Positions 17,870 through 26,785 of a DNA stretch of 64,000 nucleotides are shown piece by piece (positions within the stretch are counted from its first letter, which is position 1; each line of letters starts with the position of its first letter). The stretch comes from Flavobacterium sp. CECT 9288 (GTDB taxonomy: Bacteria > Bacteroidota > Bacteroidia > Flavobacteriales > Flavobacteriaceae), in the NCBI RefSeq assembly GCF_918731615.1, contig NZ_OU957226.1:992001-1056000 (forward strand), in the 5' to 3' direction. The notes below the pieces were generated by a model. The model was not told the DNA's origin. It saw only the letters and a program-made list of their open reading frames with translations, and ran no database searches. The translations under genes were made by a program, and so were the position numbers.

Positions 17870-18976
17870 ATGATAAACAAAATATCGTTTAAGAATTATA
17901 AACTTTTCAAAGAAAAACAAACGCTAGAATTAAAACCAATTACAATTTTGATTGGAAAAAATAATAGTGGGAAGAGTGCTGTTTTGAAGTTACCGGTATT
18001 GATTTCCAATAGTCTTGCTGGTTTACCAATAAATTGGAAATATAAAATTGGTGATGATAGTGATAATTCTATCGAATTGGGAACTGATTTTAAAGATTTA
18101 GTTTACAATAGAAATGAAAAAAGTTTTATTGAATTTGAAGTTTCAAATAATCAAGATTCTATCGAAATTGCTCTAAATAAAGAAGATGGAGTTTTAGAAT
18201 ATAAACTAAATGATCATGAAATTGATCCATCATCTAATTTCAAAGGTTTTTTATTAGATGGAAAAAAAATTGAAGGTCTAAATTTAAATATTGATTACTT
18301 GGGAGCTATTAGAGTTGAACCTGATTCTGATTTTATTTTTTCAAATGAGAAACATGATAAAATTGGAATTAAAGGACAGAATGCATATCCAATGTTGATT
18401 AGTGATTTCATTGATTCGGGAGAATTAATAAATAAAGTTAGTAATTGGTATAAATCAAATTTTGAGGATTGGAATTTACAGGTAATTAGATCTCAAACAC
18501 TAGATAAGAAATATGAAATAGCTATTTCTAATTCAATTATATATCCTATAAATATTAAGCAAACAGGACAGGGTATTCATCAAGTATTACCATTGATTGT
18601 TCGGTCATATCAAAAAGACTTAGAACCTACTTTAATTACAATTGAAGAACCTGAGACGCATTTGCATCCAGCTGCACATGGTAATTTGGCTGAGCGTTTC
18701 GTTGAATCATATTTGGAAGATAAGAATAAACACTATTTAATAGAGACACATTCACAAAATTTCGTTTTAAGAATCAGAAGATTAGTTGCAGAAGGAAAAT
18801 TAAAACCTGACGAAGTAGCTATTTATTATGTAGATTTTTTAGAGGATGAAAATGAAAGTATGCTTAAAAAAATTGAAGTAAATGATTTAGGTGAGGTCGA
18901 ATGGTGGCCAACAAATATATTTAATGAAAGTTTACAAGAAGTAATTAAGATTAGAAAATACCAAGAAGGAAAATGA
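17870..18976 (+). CDS. AAA/RecF-like ATPase, DUF3696 type (cassette gene 1)
   Basis: 368 aa from the ATG at 17870 (MINKISFKNYKLFKEKQ); a longer in-frame start would run through the two hairpins and is rejected. SMC/RecF/OLD-type ABC ATPase. Walker A is GKNNSGKS (residues 29-36), the signature-like motif is TGQGIHQVLP (232-241), Walker B with D-loop is TLITIEEPETHLHP (254-267), and the H-loop is IETHS (291-295). The C-terminal part (IEVNDLGEVEWWPTNIFNE) matches what I know of DUF3696. It lacks its own TOPRIM domain. It overlaps gene 2 by four bases (ATGA). Strongly AT-rich compared with parE and parC. Likely the sensor or motor of a defence system. Confidence 0.85.
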   Translation: MINKISFKNYKLFKEKQTLELKPITILIGKNNSGKSAVLKLPVLISNSLAGLPINWKYKIGDDSDNSIELGTDFKDLVYNRNEKSFIEFEVSNNQDSIEIALNKEDGVLEYKLNDHEIDPSSNFKGFLLDGKKIEGLNLNIDYLGAIRVEPDSDFIFSNEKHDKIGIKGQNAYPMLISDFIDSGELINKVSNWYKSNFEDWNLQVIRSQTLDKKYEIAISNSIIYPINIKQTGQGIHQVLPLIVRSYQKDLEPTLITIEEPETHLHPAAHGNLAERFVESYLEDKNKHYLIETHSQNFVLRIRRLVAEGKLKPDEVAIYYVDFLEDENESMLKKIEVNDLGEVEWWPTNIFNESLQEVIKIRKYQEGK

Positions 18977-19998
18977 TATTTACAATAATCGATGATTCTT
19001 TTATTAGAAATGATTCTTTTTTGGACTCTTGGACAAAAATATGGATAGAATCGAAAGAAAGACATTTTTTTTATATTGATCAAAATACTTATGATATAAT
19101 TAGCAATAGCGATTGGTATTCAAGATTATCACCTATAAACAAAGAATTTTTCGATTTGCAGTTTATAGAAAGTAATAATTTCAAAAGAAGTCAAATTCAA
19201 TTGGTAATATCTGAATCTGATGCTGAATATTATACATTAATTGAAGCTGTAGAAATTTTATTAAAATCGGTTTCTTTAATTTTAGAAAATATCGAATATG
19301 ATGCTTATCTTTTGGAAGCAGTTTTTAGACTATTTAAAGATGAATGCGAAAAGATTAATAAGCATTTAGATGAAGGCTGGTTAATATATGAAAATGGTGG
19401 AGGAAACAATATAATAAATGTTATAAACCAAAAAAAACGCCGATTTGTTAATTTAGATCATTTTACAAAGGAACCCAAAACGTATTTGAGAACTTTTGTG
19501 ATTATAGATAGCGATAAAAAATTTCCTTCTGAAAATGAAGTTGATGTTGAAAAACAACCATTATTAGATTTTATTTCTGAATTTTCAGAATATCATGTTA
19601 CTCGAAAGAGGGAAATGGAAAATTATCTTCCTGACGAAACCTTTGAAGAAATTCCCAATAATGAAAAATTTAAAGAAGCAATTTTTTCTCTTTCATCTAT
19701 TCAACGAGATTTTATTGATTTGGAAAAAGGTTTACAGGATAAAAATTTAGATCAATTTGAGCCGCTTTCATTTAGAGAATTATTTATCGATTTAAATGTT
19801 GACTCTAAAAAAAATATTGTTAGTGTTTTAAGAAAAGAAAAACTTGAATTTAAAAAAGAAAATGGTAAATCGGATAGTTTTAAAGCTAGGTTTTCAAAAC
19901 TTTTTATGGAGAAATCAGTAACTAAAGAGGGATTAAGAAAAAGGGATAATTCAAATGAATTGGAATTAATCATCAAAAAAATAAATAGTTTGTTATGA
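18973..19998 (+). CDS. TOPRIM-like protein (cassette gene 2)
   Basis: 341 aa; I do not recognise a named family with certainty. The order of motifs fits a TOPRIM nuclease of the OLD/DUF4435 kind: an acidic ESD after a hydrophobic strand (residues 77-83, QLVISESD), a glycine loop ENGGGNN (140-146), a DxD on a strand (TFVIIDSDKK, Asp179 and Asp181), and REMENYLPDE (213-222), which resembles the R-x-x-ENYL motif after DxD in DUF4435 and OLD-type proteins. The last 90 residues are helical and Lys-rich. Four-base ATGA overlaps join it to both neighbours. Probably the nuclease partner of the ATPase; this is an inference from motif order. Confidence 0.7.
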   Translation: MIFTIIDDSFIRNDSFLDSWTKIWIESKERHFFYIDQNTYDIISNSDWYSRLSPINKEFFDLQFIESNNFKRSQIQLVISESDAEYYTLIEAVEILLKSVSLILENIEYDAYLLEAVFRLFKDECEKINKHLDEGWLIYENGGGNNIINVINQKKRRFVNLDHFTKEPKTYLRTFVIIDSDKKFPSENEVDVEKQPLLDFISEFSEYHVTRKREMENYLPDETFEEIPNNEKFKEAIFSLSSIQRDFIDLEKGLQDKNLDQFEPLSFRELFIDLNVDSKKNIVSVLRKEKLEFKKENGKSDSFKARFSKLFMEKSVTKEGLRKRDNSNELELIIKKINSLL

Positions 19999-21647
19999 GT
20001 GAGCAAATATATATAAGACCAGACAAAGATAAAATAGCAAGCTATATAACAAATTTTGAAAAAGGAAATTTACAAGTACCTGCATTTCAAAGAAAATTTG
20101 TATGGAATAATGAGAAGAAATTAGATTTATTTGATAGTATAAAAAGAGGGTATCCAATTGGTTCAGTTTTATTGTGGCAACCTAATTTTGAAAGTGAGGA
20201 AGATTATGAAAAATTTGGTGGGGATAAACTTGGAGCTTATTATATTCCTAAGAGAAATTCAAACTCATTTTATATTCTTGATGGATTTCAAAGATTGTCA
20301 ACCCTAATCGGATGTTTATTACATCCTCAAAAAGCAAAACTAAAAGGAATTGTTAGGGATGAAAAAGAATGGTTTAAAGAGTTTAATATTGTTTACAATC
20401 TAAAAGATCAATTATTTGAAATGAATAGGTCGAAAGACTTTGAAAGTTTAAAAAATTTTCAGATACCAATTTATAAGTTAGTAGATGGTAAGGAGTTTTT
20501 TAATTTTCAAAAAAGTTTATTTAATGAAGAACAAGAGACTATAGATGAATACATAGAAAGATACGAAGAAATTAGTTTAATTGTTCAGAATTATGAATTA
20601 CCAAATATCAATGCTTTTGGTGGTTCAATAACAGAAGCCGTTGACATTTTTCAAAGATTAAATTCTACAGGTGCTCCAATAACAAAAGATTGGGTGATTT
20701 CTGCTTTAGCATATGGACAAGATAGGAGTTACCATTTTGCAACCGAAATTGATTTCTTATTGGATGATAATTTATCAAAATATAATTTCCAAAATATAAA
20801 AAGAGAAGTTGTATTACAATGTATAACCAATTCTTTTGGCGGTGTTTATTTTGACCAAGTTTCTAAAAACAGCAATAAAAAACTTGAAGAACTTGTTAAA
20901 AGAGAAGATTTTATTCCAATTACAAAAGAAACATTTATCGCTATCGAAAAAACATCTGAATTTTTCTTTGAAAATTTATGTGTTTTAGATTCAAAATATA
21001 TTCCATATAATAACCAATTTATTTTTATTAATGATTTTTTTAGTAAGATTAGCAAACCAACTATTGAACAGCTTCTAGAGTTAAAAAAATGGTTTTGGAT
21101 TACATCTTATTCAAATTATTTTACTATTTACAATTTGAGTAAGCAAAGACTTGCATATAATAAATTTCAAGATTTTATAAATAGAAGTTCAAATCCAGTT
21201 TTTTACGATAATAAAGATAATTTTGAAGCTTTAGATTTTCCTGATAAAATTGATATGGGAAGTGTCAGAAAGAAAACTTTAGCGTTGTTTATGATTAATT
21301 ATTCCGTAAATAATGATGATTTTTTTAGTAAAGTAAATTTAGAAGCCGAAAACATTACAAATGTTAAAACCTATAAGCTTTTTAAAGATTACAATTCTTC
21401 TGAAAATACGATTTTTATTATTGAAAAATACAATTCAACTGATAATTTTCCAAAGACAATAAAAGATCTTTCTTTTATGCTTTCTATGGATTATAAAGGT
21501 CAATACTCTGAATACTTTATAAACGATGATATGAGAGAAGAGTATTACAAAGGGAATGTTGAAGATGTTTTGGAAATTAGAAAAGAATTAATAATTAATG
21601 CAGAAAAAAGTTTTGTGGAAAGTTTAGGAATAGAATATTACGAATAA
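19995..21647 (+). CDS. DUF262 domain protein (cassette gene 3)
   Basis: 550 aa. The DUF262 N-terminal domain (GmrSD-type, ParB/sulfiredoxin-like fold) is shown by VPAFQRKFVWNNEKKLDLFDSI starting at residue 28 (key FQRKFVW, 31-37), GSVLLW (56-61), ILDGFQRLSTLIG (94-106, usual form DGQQR) and FQRLNSTGAP (about 217-226). Family members bind or hydrolyse nucleotides and many sit in restriction of modified DNA. No DUF1524 HNH motif is seen in the C-terminal 300 residues, so it is not a complete GmrSD. The end is 29 bases before the parC start. As AT-rich as genes 1 and 2. Confidence 0.85.
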   Translation: MSEQIYIRPDKDKIASYITNFEKGNLQVPAFQRKFVWNNEKKLDLFDSIKRGYPIGSVLLWQPNFESEEDYEKFGGDKLGAYYIPKRNSNSFYILDGFQRLSTLIGCLLHPQKAKLKGIVRDEKEWFKEFNIVYNLKDQLFEMNRSKDFESLKNFQIPIYKLVDGKEFFNFQKSLFNEEQETIDEYIERYEEISLIVQNYELPNINAFGGSITEAVDIFQRLNSTGAPITKDWVISALAYGQDRSYHFATEIDFLLDDNLSKYNFQNIKREVVLQCITNSFGGVYFDQVSKNSNKKLEELVKREDFIPITKETFIAIEKTSEFFFENLCVLDSKYIPYNNQFIFINDFFSKISKPTIEQLLELKKWFWITSYSNYFTIYNLSKQRLAYNKFQDFINRSSNPVFYDNKDNFEALDFPDKIDMGSVRKKTLALFMINYSVNNDDFFSKVNLEAENITNVKTYKLFKDYNSSENTIFIIEKYNSTDNFPKTIKDLSFMLSMDYKGQYSEYFINDDMREEYYKGNVEDVLEIRKELIINAEKSFVESLGIEYYE

Positions 21648-21676
21648 AAAATAAAACTCGATATTTCAAAAAATAA

Positions 21677-24364
21677 ATGAAAGACGAAGAAGACGAAAAT
21701 ACAATTCCTGAGGGAGACGAAAATGAAGATGTAAGCAACGACGCTGGTTTCGAAGATATAAAAACTTCGAGTGGCATGCAGCATTTTTACGAAAACAATA
21801 ACGAAGAAGGCGATACCATAACCAAGGTTACGGGCATGTACAAAGACTGGTTTCTGGATTATGCTTCGTATGTAATTCTGGAACGTGCCGTACCCGCTAT
21901 TGAAGATGGTTTCAAGCCTGTACAACGCCGTATCATGCACTCGCTTAAAGAGTTGGATGACGGTCGTTACAATAAGGTAGCCAATGTAGTAGGGCACACC
22001 ATGCAGTATCACCCACACGGAGATGCGAGTATTGGTGACGCTATGGTGCAAATTGGCCAGAAAGATTTGCTGATTGACTGCCAAGGAAACTGGGGAAATA
22101 TCCTAACAGGCGATGGTGCTGCGGCTTCGCGTTATATTGAAGCACGTTTGTCTAAGTTTGCTTTGGAAGTCTTGTATTCTCCAAAAATTACCGATTGGGG
22201 TGTTTCTTATGACGGTCGTCGTGCTGAGCCAAACAATCTTCCGGTAAAGTTTCCATTGCTTTTAGCACAAGGAGCAGAAGGTATTGCTGTAGGACTTTCC
22301 ACGAAAGTGTTGCCGCACAATTTTAATGAGCTTATTGACGCTTCGATTAAAATATTAAAAGGAAAAGCGTTTACGTTATATCCTGATTTCATGACGCAAG
22401 GTATTGCCGATGTGTCAAATTACAATGACGGATTACGTGGTGGTCGTGTACGCGTACGTGCCAAAATTGCCCAATTGGACAAAAACACGTTGGTGATTAC
22501 TCAAATTCCATTTTCGACTAATACAACCACTTTGATTGATAGTATTTTGAAGGCCAATGAAAAAGGCAAGATCAAAATCAAAAAAATTGAAGACAATACT
22601 GCTGCTGAAGTTGAAATTTTAATTCATCTTTTTCCAGGAGTTTCTCCAGATAAAACCATTGATGCTTTGTTTGCTTTTACAGCTTGCGAAACATCAGTTG
22701 CGCCTTTGGGCTGTGTGATTGAAGATAACAAACCTTTGTTTATTGGGGTTTCTGAAATGTTGCGCATTTCAACCGCAAGAACGGTTGATTTACTGAAGCA
22801 AGAACTCGAAATTCAACTCGAAGAATTAAAAAACAAGTGGCACTTTTCAACGCTAGAGAAAATTTTCATTCGCGAAGAAATGTACATTGATTTTAAATTG
22901 TATGGCGATAGAGAAGCGCTTTATACCTATTTGTACGATCGTTTTGAGCCTTTCAAAGAATCATTTGTTAGAGCCATTAATGATGACGATTTGCAGAAAC
23001 TAACGCAAATTCAAATGATTCGTATTACCCGATTTGACTCGGATAAGGCTGATGACATGATTGCCAAGTTAGAGGGCGAGATGAAGGAAGTAGAACATCA
23101 TTTAGCTCATTTAACAGACTTTGCAATAGCGTATTTTACGAAATTGAAAGAGAAATACGGAAAAGGTCGCGAACGCCAAACCGAATTGCGCATTTTTGAT
23201 GATATTGAAGCAACAAAAGTAGTGTTGCGTAACACTAAATTATATGTAAATAGAGAAGAAGGTTTTGTAGGTACAAGTCTTAAAAAAGACGAGTATGTTA
23301 CGGATTGTTCTGATATTGATGATGTTATTGTTTTTCTAAGAGATGGAAAAATGATGATTACAAAAGTGGATGCAAAAACCTTTGTGGGTAAAGATATTAT
23401 TCACGTGGCTATTTTTGACAAAAGCGATAAGCGCACCATTTACAACTTGATTTATCGAGATGGAAAATCGGGTCCATCATACATCAAACGCTTTAACGTA
23501 TCAGGTGTAACACGTGATAAACCGTACGATTTAACTAATGAAACTGCGGGATCTCAAATCGTATACTTTTCATGCAATCCAAACGGTGAAGCTGAGGTAA
23601 TTACCATTTTGTTGCGCCAAGTGGGAACTATTAAAAAATTGAAATTTGATATTGATTTTTCAAATCTTGCCATAAAAGGAAGAAGTTCTAAGGGGAATTT
23701 GGTAACGAAATATCCAATTAAGAAAATAGAATTAAAAGAGAAAGGGATTTCTACTTTATTACCTCGTAAAGTGTGGTTTGATGATACGGTACAACGATTA
23801 AATGTAGATGGACGTGGTGAATTACTGGGTGAATTTAGACCAAGTGATAAAATTTTAATCATTGCACAATCTGGCAAGCTCAAAGTGATAACGCCGGAGT
23901 TGACAACACATTTCGACCAAGACATGGTCGTTTTAGAGAAATGGAATCCTAAAAAACCTATTTCGGCCATTTATTTCGATGGAGAAAAAGAGCGCTATTA
24001 CATCAAACGCTTTTTGGTAGAAACCGAAAACAAAGAGGAAGCCTTTATCTCAGAGCATGCTAATTCGCATCTTGAAATTGTTTCAACAGAGTATAGACCT
24101 GTTGCCGAACTAGTTTTTGCAAAAGTAAAAGGAGTACAAAAAGAAAATCAAGTGGTAGATGTTGAGGCTTTTATAGCCGTAAAAGGATTCAAAGCACAAG
24201 GTAATCAATTGACTGCAGATAAGTTAAAACAAGTCAATTTGCTGGATCCACTTCCTTATGAAGAGCCTGTAGAGGAGGTGCCTGAACCACCTATTTTAAG
24301 CGATGAAGATGCAGGTCCAGTTCAACTTGATGATGATGGCCAAATCACTATGAGTTTAGATTAA
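21677..24364 (+). CDS. parC: DNA topoisomerase IV subunit A
   Basis: 895 aa. The DNA-cleaving subunit of topoisomerase IV. The breakage-reunion domain shows QRRIMHSLKELDDGRYNKV, the quinolone-region HPHGDASIGDAMV and the active-site tyrosine in AASRYIEARLS. Beta-pinwheel repeats occupy the C-terminal third. The N-terminus begins with an acidic 40-residue extension (DEEDENTIPEGDENED). The C-terminus is acidic too. It normally adjoins parE in this group; here the three-gene cassette intervenes. It is followed by a strong terminator. Confidence 0.93.
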   Translation: MKDEEDENTIPEGDENEDVSNDAGFEDIKTSSGMQHFYENNNEEGDTITKVTGMYKDWFLDYASYVILERAVPAIEDGFKPVQRRIMHSLKELDDGRYNKVANVVGHTMQYHPHGDASIGDAMVQIGQKDLLIDCQGNWGNILTGDGAAASRYIEARLSKFALEVLYSPKITDWGVSYDGRRAEPNNLPVKFPLLLAQGAEGIAVGLSTKVLPHNFNELIDASIKILKGKAFTLYPDFMTQGIADVSNYNDGLRGGRVRVRAKIAQLDKNTLVITQIPFSTNTTTLIDSILKANEKGKIKIKKIEDNTAAEVEILIHLFPGVSPDKTIDALFAFTACETSVAPLGCVIEDNKPLFIGVSEMLRISTARTVDLLKQELEIQLEELKNKWHFSTLEKIFIREEMYIDFKLYGDREALYTYLYDRFEPFKESFVRAINDDDLQKLTQIQMIRITRFDSDKADDMIAKLEGEMKEVEHHLAHLTDFAIAYFTKLKEKYGKGRERQTELRIFDDIEATKVVLRNTKLYVNREEGFVGTSLKKDEYVTDCSDIDDVIVFLRDGKMMITKVDAKTFVGKDIIHVAIFDKSDKRTIYNLIYRDGKSGPSYIKRFNVSGVTRDKPYDLTNETAGSQIVYFSCNPNGEAEVITILLRQVGTIKKLKFDIDFSNLAIKGRSSKGNLVTKYPIKKIELKEKGISTLLPRKVWFDDTVQRLNVDGRGELLGEFRPSDKILIIAQSGKLKVITPELTTHFDQDMVVLEKWNPKKPISAIYFDGEKERYYIKRFLVETENKEEAFISEHANSHLEIVSTEYRPVAELVFAKVKGVQKENQVVDVEAFIAVKGFKAQGNQLTADKLKQVNLLDPLPYEEPVEEVPEPPILSDEDAGPVQLDDDGQITMSLD

Positions 24365-24384
24365 TACACTATTCTCAAAAAAAT

Positions 24385-24420
24385 AAATGCCCCCAAAACA
24401 GTTTGGGGGCATTTTATTTT
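24385..24420. terminator. Terminator between parC and the TerC gene
   Basis: AAATGCCCCCAAA, loop ACAG, TTTGGGGGCATTT and T run; a 13-bp stem. It can serve both convergent genes. Confidence 0.85.
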
Positions 24421-24433
24421 ATAAAAGGATTCA

Positions 24434-24475
24434 ATTTCACCATTCACTTCTCACGATTCACTTCTCACAACTCAC
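24434..24475. repeat. Tandem heptamer array GTGARNN
   Basis: Minus strand, in order from 24475 down: GTGAGTT, GTGAGAA, GTGAATC, GTGAGAA, GTGAATG, GTGAAAT. Six 7-base units sharing GTGA. They lie between the convergent parC and TerC genes, seven bases past the TerC stop. Confidence 0.85.
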
Positions 24476-24481
24476 ATTTAA

Positions 24482-25258
24482 CTATTTACTCTTGCTCTTA
24501 TTCATTTTCATATTCAGAACTTCTACTAATAATGAGAACGAAATAGCAAAGTACAAATAGCCCTTTGGTACTGGTGTTACGTGACTTCCAAAGATTAAAG
24601 CGTTAGATAAATGAGCACTTTCTGTAAGCAACATCATACCTATTAAAATCAAAAATGAAAGCCCAAGTATTTGAATCGACGGATGTTTGTTTACAAAATT
24701 ACCAACAGGAACTGCAAACTGCATCATCACAAGTACCGATATAATCACAGCAGTAATCATAATATAAAGTGCACCTTCAACGCCATTGGTCATTCCCACA
24801 GCAGTTAAAATACTATCAAATGAAAAAACCAAATCAATCAAGATAATTTGAAAAATAACGTTTTGAAATGATTTAGTAGCCGCTTTTCCAAGCTCTTTCT
24901 CTTCATGTCCTTTTTCGTCTACTTTCTCTCTAATTTCGTTGGTACTTTTGTAAATCAAAAATAATCCACCACCAAAAAGAATCAGACTTTGACCCGTAAT
25001 TCCTGCCGAAAACCAACTCAAATCAATATGAAACCACGGCTCTTTCATTTGAATTAATAAATTAATACCAAACAAAAGCGCTATTCTCATGAACATTGCC
25101 AAGAACATTCCTATTTTAGTGGCTTTTTTACGTTGTTCTACCGGTAATTTTCCAGTAGCAATAGAGATGAAAATGATGTTGTCAATTCCTAAAACAATTT
25201 CAAGAAAAGTCAAAGTTAATAAGGCTACCCAAGCATCAGGATTTAAAAATATTTCCAT
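24482..25258 (-). CDS. TerC family integral membrane protein
   Basis: 258 aa with about seven transmembrane helices. The two family signatures are FLEIVLGIDNIIFI near the N-terminus and IDLVFSFDSILTAVGM in the middle; the buried acidic residues (Glu, Asp, Asp) are thought to bind metal ions. A charged cytoplasmic loop (REKVDEKGHEEKELGK) separates the halves. TerC proteins are linked to tellurite resistance and to manganese export that loads secreted enzymes. No other ter genes are present, so the manganese-type role is more likely. Confidence 0.9.
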   Translation of the reverse strand: MEIFLNPDAWVALLTLTFLEIVLGIDNIIFISIATGKLPVEQRKKATKIGMFLAMFMRIALLFGINLLIQMKEPWFHIDLSWFSAGITGQSLILFGGGLFLIYKSTNEIREKVDEKGHEEKELGKAATKSFQNVIFQIILIDLVFSFDSILTAVGMTNGVEGALYIMITAVIISVLVMMQFAVPVGNFVNKHPSIQILGLSFLILIGMMLLTESAHLSNALIFGSHVTPVPKGYLYFAISFSLLVEVLNMKMNKSKSK

Positions 25259-25281
25259 TTTTTATTTTACTATTTACGTTA

Positions 25282-25656
25282 TTAATCAGCAATTTTGGTT
25301 ACAGTACCTTTTTGTTTCACATCAGATCCTACCATCCCAAATTCAAAGGTATAAGAATTTTTTGTAGTAGTCACTATTTTCATGCCTATCGCTTTTTCTT
25401 CGGCCATGTTTTTTGGACTTAATTTTTGCAAAACATATTCGCAGTCATTCACCCAGCGTATAGATGCCGTATCTGTTTTTCCTTCAAAAGTTTCAATCTC
25501 TATGCTGTCATTTCGTTCAAATAAAGCCGTTTTTTTTACACCGTCTACTTCATATTCAAACTTGAATTTTCCGGTTTTAAAATCCTTACAATTTCTTTCC
25601 ATATCATAGCAAGAAGTCAAGACCAGTAAGGGTAGGAGCACTACTATTTTTTTCAT
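25282..25656 (-). CDS. Small lipoprotein near topoisomerase IV
   Basis: 124 aa from the ATG at 25656 (MKKIVVLLPLLVLTSCYDMERNCKDFKTG), with lipobox LTSC; a longer in-frame start would run into the intergenic repeat. Homologues in Flavobacteriia are often mislabelled DNA topoisomerase IV because of gene order, but nothing here resembles a topoisomerase. The mature part has KFKFEYEVDGVKK and DTASIRWVNDCEYVLQKL. Function unknown; probably periplasmic or outer-membrane anchored. Confidence 0.75.
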   Translation of the reverse strand: MKKIVVLLPLLVLTSCYDMERNCKDFKTGKFKFEYEVDGVKKTALFERNDSIEIETFEGKTDTASIRWVNDCEYVLQKLSPKNMAEEKAIGMKIVTTTKNSYTFEFGMVGSDVKQKGTVTKIAD

Positions 25657-25740
25657 CTTTTTTTGTTTTTTATTAAGGACCAAATCCAGCTGTTTGTTGC
25701 AACCCACAAGACTTAAAATCTTTTTTTCTACTGCCATAAA

Positions 25741-25822
25741 AGGAGCTTCCGGTGATCGCTCTTTTCTGTCAAGAAAAAAATAGCTTTTAATCCTTATGTG
25801 TTTTCACTTCCATCTGGGGTAA
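25741..25822. repeat. Degenerate intergenic element, copy C
   Basis: Minus strand begins TACCCCAGATGGAAGTGAAA and ends AGCGATCACCGGAAGCTCC. It lies three bases beyond the stop of the pentapeptide gene. It shares the CCCAGATnGnAGyG start and GGAnGCTCC end with the other copies. Confidence 0.5.
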
Positions 25823-25824
25823 AA

Positions 25825-26397
25825 TTAGTGTATTTTAATGTCATATTTGTCTAATAAACCACCAATTCCTTGCGTTGAAAACTTTGCTTTTTTCATCGGA
25901 TTGAACTCTGGATCTATGCTGTAATCTGTGGCTTTAGTAAAATCAGCTCCAGCTAATTGCGTATTGCTAAATATGGCATTCTGTAATGAACTACCATCAA
26001 AAATAGTACCTGTTAAATTAGTTTCAGAAAAATTAACTTCTTTTAACGAACAAGAAATAAACTTGGTTTTAGGCATCTTTTTATTGGTAAAAGAGGCATA
26101 ATCTAAAATGCATTCTTCAAACTCCACTTGAAATAAAAAATCATCACATTCTTCAAATAAAATCCCAAGTAGTTTACAGTTTTTAAAGTGTACTCCTTTT
26201 AAACTAGCACCAGATAATTTGCTCATAGATAAATTACAGTCTATAAAAACGCAATCCATAAAAGTGGTATTAGACAAAACAGCATTGGCCAAATCACAGT
26301 TTATAAAAGTACATTCTTCAAATTCGGGGTTGCTAACAGCACTGTCAAACGGATTTGTTTTTTCAAATGTTTTTTGAAGTTGAATATTGTTTTTCAT
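25825..26397 (-). CDS. Pentapeptide-repeat protein, Qnr/McbG-like
   Basis: 190 aa of A(D/N)LxF-type repeats forming a right-handed quadrilateral beta-helix. Repeats run from about residue 25 (FEECTFINCDLANAVLSNTTF) to 160 with a short break near residue 75-100. The C-terminal tail (DPEFNPMKKAKFSTQGIGGLLDKYDI) is like that of Qnr/McbG proteins, which mimic DNA and protect gyrase or topoisomerase IV. It lies 1.5 kb from parC. The start overlaps the DUF6095-like stop by one base. Whether it protects topoisomerase is an inference. Confidence 0.85.
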   Translation of the reverse strand: MKNNIQLQKTFEKTNPFDSAVSNPEFEECTFINCDLANAVLSNTTFMDCVFIDCNLSMSKLSGASLKGVHFKNCKLLGILFEECDDFLFQVEFEECILDYASFTNKKMPKTKFISCSLKEVNFSETNLTGTIFDGSSLQNAIFSNTQLAGADFTKATDYSIDPEFNPMKKAKFSTQGIGGLLDKYDIKIH

Positions 26398-26618
26398 TAG
26401 TCGTTAAATAAGCTTTTCATAATTGTTTTTAACCCTACATACATTAGGTACATGGCAATAAAACAAACAATCACCCCAACGCTTAATACTAGGTAATGCC
26501 AAATGTTTTGCTTGTTCATAAAAGCATTATGAATTATAGTTGGGCCTAAAAACAACAATGGTAATGCGCCCGCTAAGTATCGTACTCCTTTTGATAATAA
26601 TTCTCTATTTGTAGCCAT
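26397..26618 (-). CDS. Small membrane protein, DUF6095-like
   Basis: 73 aa with two transmembrane segments (VRYLAGALPLLFLGPTII and YLVLSVGVIVCFIAMYLMYVGL). It matches the DUF6095 family of Flavobacteriia as I know it. One-base stop/start overlap with the pentapeptide gene indicates an operon. Function unknown. Confidence 0.75.
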   Translation of the reverse strand: MATNRELLSKGVRYLAGALPLLFLGPTIIHNAFMNKQNIWHYLVLSVGVIVCFIAMYLMYVGLKTIMKSLFND

Positions 26619-26785
26619 AATGATATTTAATGCAATTAATTTTAGCTTTTTTGTTCTGATAATAGCGGGTTTACAACTAAATTTGGCTCATTCTTTGGAT
26701 TTGCCAAATAATCCCAAAAACAAGACCATTTTCCATTAAGCAAAATGCCTAAATCCTTTGTATTGTGTTTTACGGGGATTATTTA

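Noticed and set aside
17680..21676. Attachment-site direct repeats or an integrase for the cassette
   Set aside because: I compared both cassette ends by eye and found only short AT-rich matches; no integrase or transposase gene is present.
25282..25656. Topoisomerase IV subunit label sometimes given to this small gene
   Set aside because: It is a 124-aa lipoprotein with no topoisomerase motif; the label comes from gene order.
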